From Shewanella sp. Arc9-LZ (GTDB lineage Bacteria; Pseudomonadota; Gammaproteobacteria; Enterobacterales; Shewanellaceae): a stretch of DNA of 64,000 bases. The notes beneath the pieces are model-generated. The model made no database searches and had not been told where the DNA came from. It saw only the letters and a program-made list of their open reading frames with translations. A program made the position numbers and the translations under genes. The stretch covers positions 4,340,001 through 4,404,000 of the forward strand of contig NZ_CP048031.1 in NCBI RefSeq assembly GCF_010092445.1, in the 5' to 3' direction. Shown piece after piece: positions 52,351 to 60,925 of this stretch (the first letter of the stretch is position 1; each line of letters starts with the position of its first letter).

Positions 52351-53124
52351 ATGGCTTTTTATTACCAAAAAGTACTTGAAGTAAAGCACTGGAATGACAC
52401 GTTGTTTAGTTTTAAAACCACCAGACCTGAAAGTTTAAAGTTTCATAATGGCCACTTTGTCATGCTCGGATTAGAAGTTGAAGGTAAACCTTTAATGCGA
52501 GCATACAGCATAGCGAGTGCTAATTATGCTGAACACTTAGAGTTCTTAAGCATAAAAGTGCCAGACGGTCCATTAACCTCTAGGCTACAACATCTACAAA
52601 AAAACGATACGGTGATGGTCAGTATGAAACCAGTAGGCACATTGGTTATACATGACTTAACCCCTGCGAAAAATTTATACTTATTTGCTACAGGAACAGG
52701 GTTAGCCCCCTTTATGAGCATCGTTAGAGATTTTGAAACCTATGAACGCTTTGACAAAATAATTCTCGTTCATGGTGTACGTTATGTTAGTGAACTGGCT
52801 TACCACGACTACCTTCTTAAAGAGCTGACTGACGATGAATATATTGGCGACATGGTGAAAGAAAAACTTATTTATTATCCAACCGTTACACGAGAGCCAT
52901 TTAAAAACCAAGGTCGATTAACAGATCTGATCACTAACGGTAAGCTCTGTAAAGACATAGGTTTAGCGCTATTAACCCCAGAAACTGATCGTGCCATGAT
53001 TTGTGGCAGTCCTAGTATGCTCAAAGACACGTGCAAACTTCTAGACGATTTAGGTTTTAGGGCTTCAACGCACACAGGTGATGTTTCTGATTATGTTATT
53101 GAACGTTCTTTTGTTGAAAAGTAA
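52351..53124 (+). CDS. fpr: Ferredoxin-NADP reductase
   Basis: A 257-residue FAD protein of the bacterial Fpr class. FAD-binding RAYSIAS, the NADP-binding motif FATGTGLAPFMSIVRD and the CGSPSMLKDTC segment are present, and the C-terminus ends in YVIERSFVEK, as in known Fpr proteins. It transfers electrons between NADPH and ferredoxin. It lies 14 bases after the oxidoreductase and 25 before a ferredoxin gene, so the three presumably form one electron chain. Confidence 0.93.
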   Translation: MAFYYQKVLEVKHWNDTLFSFKTTRPESLKFHNGHFVMLGLEVEGKPLMRAYSIASANYAEHLEFLSIKVPDGPLTSRLQHLQKNDTVMVSMKPVGTLVIHDLTPAKNLYLFATGTGLAPFMSIVRDFETYERFDKIILVHGVRYVSELAYHDYLLKELTDDEYIGDMVKEKLIYYPTVTREPFKNQGRLTDLITNGKLCKDIGLALLTPETDRAMICGSPSMLKDTCKLLDDLGFRASTHTGDVSDYVIERSFVEK

Positions 53125-53149
53125 TTAACGATAAATAAGGGGAAGTAAT

Positions 53150-53473
53150 ATGGCATTTTATGTAACGGATAACTGTATAAAGTGTAAGCATACTGATTGT
53201 GTTTCAGTGTGCCCTGTTGATTGTTTTCATGAAGGTGAAAACTTTTTGGTCATAAACCCAGATACCTGTATAGATTGTGCACTGTGTGAACCTGAATGTC
53301 CGGTGGGCGCGATATACAGCCGCGAAAGTTTACCTGATAAACAAAAACATTTTATAAAAATAAATGAAGAATTAAGCCAAAAATGGCCTGTTATTTCAGA
53401 ACAAAAGTCACCACTCCTTGATGCAGAAAAATGGGATGGAGTTGCAAACAAAGTTGAATTTTTAATTCAATAA
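53150..53473 (+). CDS. fdxA: 7Fe-8S ferredoxin (FdxA type)
   Basis: A 107-residue ferredoxin. The N-terminal cluster site reads [21 protein letters not shown] and the second site [16 protein letters not shown], the pattern of a 3Fe-4S plus 4Fe-4S ferredoxin of the FdxA class, including the C-terminal extension ending KWDGVANK. It should be the carrier between the reductase and the molybdopterin enzyme. AAGGGGA precedes the start. Confidence 0.93.
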   Translation: MAFYVTDNCIKCKHTDCVSVCPVDCFHEGENFLVINPDTCIDCALCEPECPVGAIYSRESLPDKQKHFIKINEELSQKWPVISEQKSPLLDAEKWDGVANKVEFLIQ

Positions 53474-53519
53474 ACAGATTAATCTTACTAAGGTATATGA
53501 TTTTTTCATTCTAGATGAT

Positions 53520-53833
53520 GTTGTGCAAGCGGCGTTTTTCAAGACAGTTGTCGCCTAAATTGTTAAGCAGCTTCTTTATGTTGCTCTGGATCTAACTACG
53601 CATCGCCTGTTGGCTGCCAGTTTGGCTCTTCTTTTGACCATCGCTCTGGATGTTCATTTCTTTTTGTCTGATACAACGCTTTTCGCTTCGCCAGTATTCC
53701 AACATCAAGACCATCATGTCTCTGGTTTGGTGTCACAAACTTAATCCTGCTATGGCGATGCTCGTTGTTGTACCAATAAACAAATTCATTGACCCATTTA
53801 CGCGCTTCATCTAACGATTTAAAACCTTCACTG
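53520..53833 (-). mobile_element. IS3-family remnant, transposase C-terminus
   Basis: Codes on the minus strand for the end of an IS3-type integrase: YSEGFKSLDEARKWVNEFVYWYNNEHRHSRI and TPNQRHDGLD. This is the catalytic C-terminal region (WYNNEHRHS) of orfB. The segment past the stop (about 53520-53560, GACAACTGTCTTGAAAAACG on the minus strand) resembles an IS3 terminus. The N-terminal two thirds are missing because an IS66 fragment abuts at 53834. Confidence 0.8.
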
Positions 53834-54126
53834 TAAGCGTCCGGCAAACTACGCCTTGCCTAGTTTAACCTGCCAGGGTAAGAGGCTGTTGAGGTCACAA
53901 TTAGGGTTTGATAATTGCTCTAAGCAGTGTTCGATGTAATCGAACGGGGTGAGTTCATTCGCTTTGGCCGTTTCTATGATACTGTACAAAATGGCACTCG
54001 CCTCTGCGCCACGGTGGTTGTGGTTAAACAGCCAGTTTTTGCGCCCTATCACAAACGGTTTCACAGTCCGCTCTGCACGGTTGTTGTCGATATTAAGTTC
54101 GCTGTTTTCTGTATAACGGCCACGCT
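53834..54126 (-). mobile_element. IS66-family remnant, transposase C-terminus
   Basis: Minus-strand reading [20 protein letters not shown] and [20 protein letters not shown] and [20 protein letters not shown] is the conserved C-terminus of the IS66 TnpC transposase, with stop at 53849. The sequence GTAAGCGTCCGGCAAACTAC at 53834 is the IS66-type terminal inverted repeat. An in-frame stop and loss of similarity lie just beyond about 54126, so the element is truncated. It is inserted into the IS3 remnant. Confidence 0.82.
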
Positions 54127-54597
54127 AAATTGAAAATGGACATAAACGATTTAGAACGCTAGTTCTGTTTATATCTATCCAGATAAGGTTTTGTATTGAA
54201 AACGTCTAAGTAAATGGCCATACTCACTTCGCCACTACAAACCTCATAATCCGCAATCTGCTCTTGTACTCACCTCTATCGCCAAGACATTACCTAGATG
54301 ACGTTTATGGGAAACTTAATCTATAATATTGTTATTGAAAATGTTTTAGCTACTTCGTGAATCTTCCAGATAGGAAGATATTTTATGGTGAATAAAATCC
54401 ATAACCTGCTTGGTGGAGAGGTTAAACAGGCATACCCTCTTATTTAGAATAGTGACAAGTTAAAAAAACTGCGTGAGTTGATCGATGAAGTGACTAACTA
54501 TCCAAGTAAAAAAACAAGCTGCAACGCCATCGAAGCGTTTAGACTATATGGTGTCTAATGCTGTTGGAATGGTTAATGGATACACAGTTCTTTAACG
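54127..54597. other. Decayed stretch between IS remnants and the c-di-GMP gene
   Basis: No intact gene. It contains a small broken ORF at 54385-54558. The rest looks like scrambled remnant DNA, consistent with the adjacent IS fragments. Confidence 0.4.
54385..54558 (+). pseudogene. Small broken ORF with internal stop
   Basis: Starting at an ATG with AGGAAG upstream, the frame reads MVNKIHNLLGGEVKQAYPLI, then TAG (54445-54447), then NSDKLKKLRELIDEVTNYPS onward to a TAA at 54556. The reading frame continues past the stop with coding-like, helical sequence, so one nonsense mutation probably broke a small gene. Product unknown. Confidence 0.45.
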
Positions 54598-57312
54598 TTA
54601 CAGAATATCGTCGATGGGAACAGGTCTGCCGATCTCATAACCTTGGGCGAAATCAACTCCCATATCCTTTAGTCGCTGTCTAATAGCATCATTCTCAACA
54701 AATTCAGCAATTGTTTTCATACCCATAACATGACCAATATCATTGATTGATTTAACCATAGCTTCATCGATAGGATCGTCCAAAATATCTTTAACGAACA
54801 TCCCATCAATCTTCAACGTAGTCACGGGTAAGTTTTTCAAATATGCGAATGAGGACAAACCACTGCCAAAATCATCCAGCGCAAATTGACAACCAAACTC
54901 ACACAATGTTTTGATAAATAAGGTTGCATCCCGTAAATTACTAATCGCAGCCGTTTCTGTTATTTCAAACTTGATCATACTGGGTGGTAAATGATGCAAT
55001 GTGATCTGCTGCATAATATGGCTGAGTAGCGCACTACTCCCTAACGATGCGCCTGACAAGTTGATCGCTAAATGATCAATATCACCTAAATGTTTAAAAT
55101 GTAGTTCCATCCAAATTAATGTATGGTCAACTACCCAACGGTCTATCGCTTCTGACAAGTTATAGCGTTCTGCTACAGGCAAAAATGCGCCGGGGGGAGC
55201 AATATCACCGCTTCGTGTGCGCAATCGGAGTAATACCTCATAAATGCGCTTTTGCGTTGGATCTGAAAGTGACACTATCGGTTGGGCATAGAGTTCAAAT
55301 CTATTTTCATTCAACGCATATTTGAGTTCATGAACCCAACGGAATTCACCATCGCGCTTGGCTAATAATTCATCGTCAAGTTGATAGAGATGGATACGGT
55401 TACGGCCTAAATCTTTAGCGGCATAACAAGCTGAATCAACACAAATTAATATTTCTTTGGTATTTTTTGTTTGACTGTTAATTTCAGCAACACCGATACT
55501 AGCACTGATGCTAAATATATTCTTTTCCCACAAAAACTGATAATTCGCAATTAATTCTAGTATATTGTGCGCTGCGCTCTGGGCTTGTTCGAGACTGCAT
55601 TGCATCATTAAAATGGCAAACTCATCACCGCCTAAACGGGCTAATATGTCTTTTGGTTTAATATGTTTACTTAACAACAGACCTAATTGACACAGCATTT
55701 CATCTCCGGCCATGTGGCCGCAGGTATCATTGATGATTTTGAACTGATCCAGGTCTAAAAATATTAATGTATGAGTAGTCTTATCTTGTTGTGAAGATAA
55801 TATGCATTGAGCAAGTAGGTTTTCAAATTCATAGCGATTAATTAATCCTGTCAGCATATCGTGAGTTGCCTGATAGGCTATTTTTTGAGAAGCCAGTCTT
55901 GCTGTAGTTACATCTACTTGAATGCCAATAAAATGGGTTATAGCACCATCATTGGTGACGGGTACAACGCAGACTTGGGCCCAAAACAGTTCACCATTTT
56001 TTTTACTATTTTGTAATTCACCGCTCCATTGTTGACCTGATAATATCGTTGCCCAGAGTTTTTGATAAACACTATCAGGCGTATAACTTGATCGAAAAAC
56101 ATTAGCTTTCTTACCGATAACTTCGGCTGCGGTATAACCTGTTATGTCGGTAAACTTAGGGTTCACATGTTCAATAATACCGCTTACATTTGTTATGAAT
56201 ATACTCTCAGGACTGTACTCAACCACCATAGATAGTTTTTTCAAGTCCTCAGTACTTTGCTGCTTTTCTGTGATGTCATTAAAGACACCAATACCGCCTT
56301 CTAACTCTCCAGTATTGGAATAAAGTGGGGCGAAATTTGCGTGTAAATACATAAACCGTTGGCCGGATATTGATGTATAAGGGCCTTCAAAAACACTCAC
56401 TTTACCTTGCAATGACTGTGTCACCATGTTCAGTAATTCAGGATTTTCAAGCCGCTCAAGCATGTTAAAACCAATCAGCGTATCCCTTTCTGTCAGGAGG
56501 ATTTCTTCAAAACGTTTATTGGTTTTTTTTATCACACCCTTAATATCGTAATGCATAATACCAATTGGGGAATATTCAAAAATTGATGCTAGCTTTGCTT
56601 CACTTTTGAGTAACTTAGATGTTTGTCGTGCTATTTTTTTTGCCAGAAGCCTAACTTGCCGACGAGGCTCTAAGCTAAGAGTAATAATTAAGGGGCAGGC
56701 AAATAATAAAAATAAAGCCGAGATGATTAAATTGGAATATAAGGCCTCATTTAATAGTGTGTCGATATGGCTAATTGAAATGTCAGCACCAACAATATAT
56801 ACGCTACCATCATCGGCATTAACAGGTATGAGGATACTACGAAAATCGCCCCATTTATCTCTACTTTCATGGATTTGACTCTGACGTTGTTCAAACATAG
56901 CCGGAATATCTGATGCGGCATCGTCATAATATTCAAAATAATTAAACGCAAACGTATTGGATTCTAGCTCAGCATCAGAGGCGCTTGAAGAGGTGTAGAA
57001 AATTTTATTATTTCGTAAGATAAGAGTATAGAGATAAACAATATCAGTGCGCTGAGTATATTCTGATAACGCTAAGGTAATAGCAAGATCTTGTTGCTCA
57101 GACAGATCTTTTTTGCTCATATCCTTACGATGCAAATCCTTGGGAAGAATCGAAGGTATCGTCAGAGTTGCATTTTCTAGCTGTTGATCCAGCTCAGAAT
57201 ACAGGTGTTGTTTTTCTTTGAAATAATTGACTGCAGAAAAAATGACTACCCATATTACATATAGCGTAATAGCAAAGTAGATACGGAAGTTATTTTTAAT
57301 TGGCTGTAACAA
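54598..57312 (-). CDS. PAS-GGDEF-EAL cyclic di-GMP signalling protein
   Basis: A 904-residue membrane protein. Spans at about 10-30 and 188-208 enclose a periplasmic sensor domain of Cache type. Two PAS/PAC domains follow (about 235-345 and 350-470), then GGDEF (LGGDEFAIL at about 556-564), and a full EAL domain beginning near 650 with the signature YEVLLRLR at about 690, DDFGSG and KIDGMFV. The GGDEF motif is intact, and the EAL signature is EVL. It may make or degrade cyclic di-GMP. Its start is TTG without a strong ribosome site. Confidence 0.9.
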   Translation of the reverse strand: MLQPIKNNFRIYFAITLYVIWVVIFSAVNYFKEKQHLYSELDQQLENATLTIPSILPKDLHRKDMSKKDLSEQQDLAITLALSEYTQRTDIVYLYTLILRNNKIFYTSSSASDAELESNTFAFNYFEYYDDAASDIPAMFEQRQSQIHESRDKWGDFRSILIPVNADDGSVYIVGADISISHIDTLLNEALYSNLIISALFLLFACPLIITLSLEPRRQVRLLAKKIARQTSKLLKSEAKLASIFEYSPIGIMHYDIKGVIKKTNKRFEEILLTERDTLIGFNMLERLENPELLNMVTQSLQGKVSVFEGPYTSISGQRFMYLHANFAPLYSNTGELEGGIGVFNDITEKQQSTEDLKKLSMVVEYSPESIFITNVSGIIEHVNPKFTDITGYTAAEVIGKKANVFRSSYTPDSVYQKLWATILSGQQWSGELQNSKKNGELFWAQVCVVPVTNDGAITHFIGIQVDVTTARLASQKIAYQATHDMLTGLINRYEFENLLAQCILSSQQDKTTHTLIFLDLDQFKIINDTCGHMAGDEMLCQLGLLLSKHIKPKDILARLGGDEFAILMMQCSLEQAQSAAHNILELIANYQFLWEKNIFSISASIGVAEINSQTKNTKEILICVDSACYAAKDLGRNRIHLYQLDDELLAKRDGEFRWVHELKYALNENRFELYAQPIVSLSDPTQKRIYEVLLRLRTRSGDIAPPGAFLPVAERYNLSEAIDRWVVDHTLIWMELHFKHLGDIDHLAINLSGASLGSSALLSHIMQQITLHHLPPSMIKFEITETAAISNLRDATLFIKTLCEFGCQFALDDFGSGLSSFAYLKNLPVTTLKIDGMFVKDILDDPIDEAMVKSINDIGHVMGMKTIAEFVENDAIRQRLKDMGVDFAQGYEIGRPVPIDDIL

Positions 57313-57594
57313 AATAATATCACTATGTGTTATGGGTCATGAAATTGACTTGTTAATATTTTCATATCAATAAATAATAGAAATAGGCGATATGAATATT
57401 TTACATTCTTCAGCTAATCACCCAACCTAAGTACCAAATTATGTAGGTGTAGAGCCATCAGTTTTATGTTAACTAGCTGCCATCGAACGGGTATAACAAG
57501 TTTTCTATCATTGTAAGTGATTAATTAAGCAAGGCGTCTCTTATAGACACCTTGCTATGAGAAAGCTTTAATGAGTGATAATGCTTTCTTCAAT

Positions 57595-58614
57595 CTATGG
57601 GTTAAGTATGTCAGCAAAATCGCCATTGGCGACAGTGCCATTGGTCACTATCACAGCTTGTTTGTCTGCATAAATGAAGAAAGGCTGGTTAATATCATCT
57701 GGAGTATTATTGACATCAGGATCATCATGTTGAGCGACACAGGTGTAACCCACGCTGTAGCTACCCGCAACGACAAAACCAAATTCATAACCTTGACCAA
57801 TAACTTGATTGTTTTGGTCGACAATGTCATTGACTCTAGCGGCTGCAATCGGTGCAGTTATTGGGGCTACAACGGCCTCACTTCTGAAATCGCTCATATT
57901 GTCGAGCGCGGTTGCATCGGAATATAAATAGACTGCCTGGCTAAAGATACTGCCACCGGCGGCAGTTTGACATTGTGTTGTCAGGTCTGCGGGGATATTG
58001 CCTTTAATCGCGCCGACTTCAGCATTGTTATATAACTGCACAGACGTTGGCTTTAGGGTCCAGTAGTCTTTATTTCCGTGAGGGTCTTGTAAGCCACTGT
58101 TTAGATCAAATTCGGCCACAAAGCTGTTTATACCGGCAGCGATAGTGAAGGTTTTATTAAAAAATAAACGCCCTGTATCGGTATCATCCGCACCCACACC
58201 GCCACATGAGCCATTGCTGTTGGTTGTCAGACCATGGAGATTATCATCCAGGGTTTTCACATAAGAGCTATCGGCATTTGGCGTTTCACTTCTTTGCATG
58301 TAAATACACATTTGGTATTCGCCGACAGGGATACTCTGGTCACTCACTAAGGTTTCAACTGCGGTGCCTTGAAATTCAAGTAAGTTGACTTGCTTTAATG
58401 CGCCATTGTCAGACACGTCAAATGAAATGCTGCCAGCATCGTGTTTCAATACCACTTGTTTAAAAGCGATCGTCACATCTTTAGCGTCACTTGGGTTATC
58501 TGAGACGCCTAAGCTGAATACTCCCATTTTCGGCGCCGTTGTGCTGTCGTCACCACCACAGGCGACAAGTAAACTGGAGAGGGAGAGTGCGACAAGTTTA
58601 TTAACTATTTTCAT
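57595..58614 (-). CDS. DUF4382 lipoprotein, paralogue of the gene at 41050
   Basis: A 339-residue predicted lipoprotein (signal MKIVNKLVALSLSSLLVAC, lipobox VACGG). The DUF4382 domain covers about 30-190: GVFSLGVSDNPSDAKDVTIAFKQVVLKHD, VNLLEFQGTAVETLVSDQSIPVGEYQMCIYM. The second half contains VAGSYSVGYTCVAQHDDPDVNNT, matching GNYRVGYSCLGHLDDPVND of the 41050 gene, so these are distant paralogues with the same architecture. It lacks the His-rich tail. AAGAAGA precedes the start. Confidence 0.85.
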   Translation of the reverse strand: MKIVNKLVALSLSSLLVACGGDDSTTAPKMGVFSLGVSDNPSDAKDVTIAFKQVVLKHDAGSISFDVSDNGALKQVNLLEFQGTAVETLVSDQSIPVGEYQMCIYMQRSETPNADSSYVKTLDDNLHGLTTNSNGSCGGVGADDTDTGRLFFNKTFTIAAGINSFVAEFDLNSGLQDPHGNKDYWTLKPTSVQLYNNAEVGAIKGNIPADLTTQCQTAAGGSIFSQAVYLYSDATALDNMSDFRSEAVVAPITAPIAAARVNDIVDQNNQVIGQGYEFGFVVAGSYSVGYTCVAQHDDPDVNNTPDDINQPFFIYADKQAVIVTNGTVANGDFADILNP

Positions 58615-59099
58615 GGTGAATCTTCTTTTAAATTAGAGGAATAACGTTGTCGTAAAAACCAGCTACTATCTTAATTTTTCGCTCATTCTATCGAGTATGA
58701 TTACGTTTGCAAGCGTCAACTTTTTGAAAAGCGTCAATAGATTAGCGCTATTTAATCGAACGAAGGTCGACACATTAATATTGTAATTAAAGTCATCAAG
58801 ATAGAAAACTTTTTATCGCAATAATAACAATGGACCGTCAATATTAATTATCCATCATAATGAGACGTGCGATTAAAGTGTTCAGCCAAATCAGAAAGAT
58901 TCATGCAATACTCTTTTAAACAGATTGTAAAATCACAACGGCATTAGCGAGTCAAATAGCTTGTTAATTTAAATGAAAAACGTTCACGATCTCGCCCTGG
59001 TAATCAACCCCAGCCATGATGCTTCGTTTAAAAAAACTATCAATGTATAAGATTTTAAACATAAAAAATATAATTTAACATTAAGTTAACCGTAAGTTG
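58615..59099. other. Gene-free stretch with solo IS end
   Basis: No ORF. Holds the promoter region of the DUF4382 gene and, at 58943-59014, an inverted diverged copy of the left end of the ISAs1-like element found at 60921. Confidence 0.5.
58943..59014 (-). repeat. Solo inverted copy of the ISAs1-like left end
   Basis: On the minus strand GGGGTTGATTACCAGGGCG and the following AGATCGTGAACGTTTTT match GGGGCTGATCCCAGGGCGAG and AGATAGTGAACGTTTTT at the IS left end (60926-60960). Similarity continues inward as CAnTnAATTTAACA...CTATTTGAC. About 70 bases are recognisable, including 24 of 25 bases at 58976-59000. No transposase follows. Confidence 0.75.
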
Positions 59100-60740
59100 T
59101 CACATTAAAGAATTTTTATTATTTTCATCATAATCAACGAATACGACCTGATTTCTTCCATATTTTTTTGCTTGGTATAAAGCGGTGTCAGCTTTTGATA
59201 TTACACTATCAATATTTAATGGCACATTATAATTTTTTTCATTTTTAAATAAACACGCACCCGCACTTATTGTTATAAATGGTTTTACATGAGACTTACT
59301 ATGTTCTATATTTAACATTTTAAATGATTCAATTAATTCAGAAACAATAAAATTACAACTTTCATTTTCATTTATGGCGCTTACTATCAAAAACTCTTCA
59401 CCTCCATATCGAACACAAATATCTGTCTGTCTTTTAAAAAAACTTTCTAAATGTGTCGAGACTTTAATTAGAGCCCCGTCACCAGCCTGATGACCATAAA
59501 AATCGTTATAGAACTTAAAATAATCTACATCTATCATAATTACCATAAAATCGATATTAAACCTAGTAAAGAAAGGTATTTGTTTCTCAAAATATAATAA
59601 CAATGCTCTTCTATTTGCTATATTAGTTAATGGATCTAATAGAGTATTTTCATTCAAGGTTTTATTTTGTGCATTTACCCTATCAATTAATTCATTGAAA
59701 TACCTGTAAACAGTATATATTTCTGTTATATCGTTCTTGTTTTCGATTTTACTTAATGTACAACTAATATTTTTGTGGTTATTATTTGAGGTTTCTCTAA
59801 TTTTATTTGCAAGAATATTTATTGGTTTAGTAATTTTTAAGCTAAAAATTGAAAAAATTATATACAGCATCCCCATTAATAATAATATAAATAACAAACT
59901 TTTCCAATCCAACCATGATGGGTTTACGCTATTAGGGTGTTGCATTGTTAATTTTCCGATTGGATTATTCCAAACATCGTGTAAATACAATTCCGTTTCA
60001 CTTGATATTTTTGGTTCTGGCTTTACGTCTAGCCAATCACTTCCTGAATATAACGTGCTTCCACCATTAAAAGGAGCATAATTTATATTCGTAAAAGTAA
60101 AACTTGCCATTTCATCAACCAAATCTTGATCGAATATTTTCAATATTATTAAATATATATTGCCATCACCAGTCTTATTGCTTTTTTTTATTTTTACTGA
60201 GCTAAATAAAGTTGGACCAAAATTAGTCACAATCAAGCCAGTATAGCTAGGCGTGTCATATCGTTCTATTGCAGAAGGTGATAGATTAAGATAGTTTTTT
60301 ATGCCTTTATTATCTGGGAGAAAAAAATCAATTTCACTCTTTGTTTTAGAATTAAACCCTGATTTAAATAAAACTGTATTGTTATCGTCGATTAAAATAA
60401 ATCCATCTATTTTCAAATTTGAGAACACTTCAACATTAAGGTTATTTTCTATAAAATCAGCATTAAAATCTTTTGAGAACGCATAAGTATCATCCCAGAT
60501 AGCATAATCATAATTAATTGTATTTATTCTTTCAATTTCACGATTCCCAGCTAGAGCTAAAGAGGCAAGTTGTTGGCTAACACTTAACTTTAGTGCACTT
60601 TTAAGTTGGGGTATTTCGATGAAAACCCTATAACCGAATACCGCAAATGAGAAAGACAATAACAACAATAAAAATATTCGGCTTTGTAATTGCCCAATGG
60701 AAGTTAATCTTTTAATTTTGTTTTTTTTAATTTTAATCAT
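59100..60740 (-). CDS. CHASE4-HAMP-GGDEF diguanylate cyclase
   Basis: A 546-residue membrane protein. A first span (about 20-40) precedes a periplasmic CHASE4 domain (about 45-280: REIERINTINYDYAIWDDTYAF, IDGFILIDDNNTVLF). A second span (about 283-303) leads to a HAMP-like region and a GGDEF domain with the active-site motif GGEEF at about 445 and DVDYFKFYNDFYGHQAGDGAL. It should make cyclic di-GMP. The gene is very AT-rich compared with its neighbours and lies between inverted IS ends, so it is probably acquired. Confidence 0.88.
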   Translation of the reverse strand: MIKIKKNKIKRLTSIGQLQSRIFLLLLLSFSFAVFGYRVFIEIPQLKSALKLSVSQQLASLALAGNREIERINTINYDYAIWDDTYAFSKDFNADFIENNLNVEVFSNLKIDGFILIDDNNTVLFKSGFNSKTKSEIDFFLPDNKGIKNYLNLSPSAIERYDTPSYTGLIVTNFGPTLFSSVKIKKSNKTGDGNIYLIILKIFDQDLVDEMASFTFTNINYAPFNGGSTLYSGSDWLDVKPEPKISSETELYLHDVWNNPIGKLTMQHPNSVNPSWLDWKSLLFILLLMGMLYIIFSIFSLKITKPINILANKIRETSNNNHKNISCTLSKIENKNDITEIYTVYRYFNELIDRVNAQNKTLNENTLLDPLTNIANRRALLLYFEKQIPFFTRFNIDFMVIMIDVDYFKFYNDFYGHQAGDGALIKVSTHLESFFKRQTDICVRYGGEEFLIVSAINENESCNFIVSELIESFKMLNIEHSKSHVKPFITISAGACLFKNEKNYNVPLNIDSVISKADTALYQAKKYGRNQVVFVDYDENNKNSLM

Positions 60741-60925
60741 TCTATTTCCAATCTAATTTTTAGCTATTTAGTTTTAATTACATTATCATTGCCAATTACA
60801 TCAGAAAAATCATTCAAACAAAAATAAACATTGATTTTAAAGGAATTATTTAATTCATTCAACAAATACATGACAGTAATGCTGACATTATCGATAAATT
60901 CGTATCACCTATTCTTTTCCGGGGG

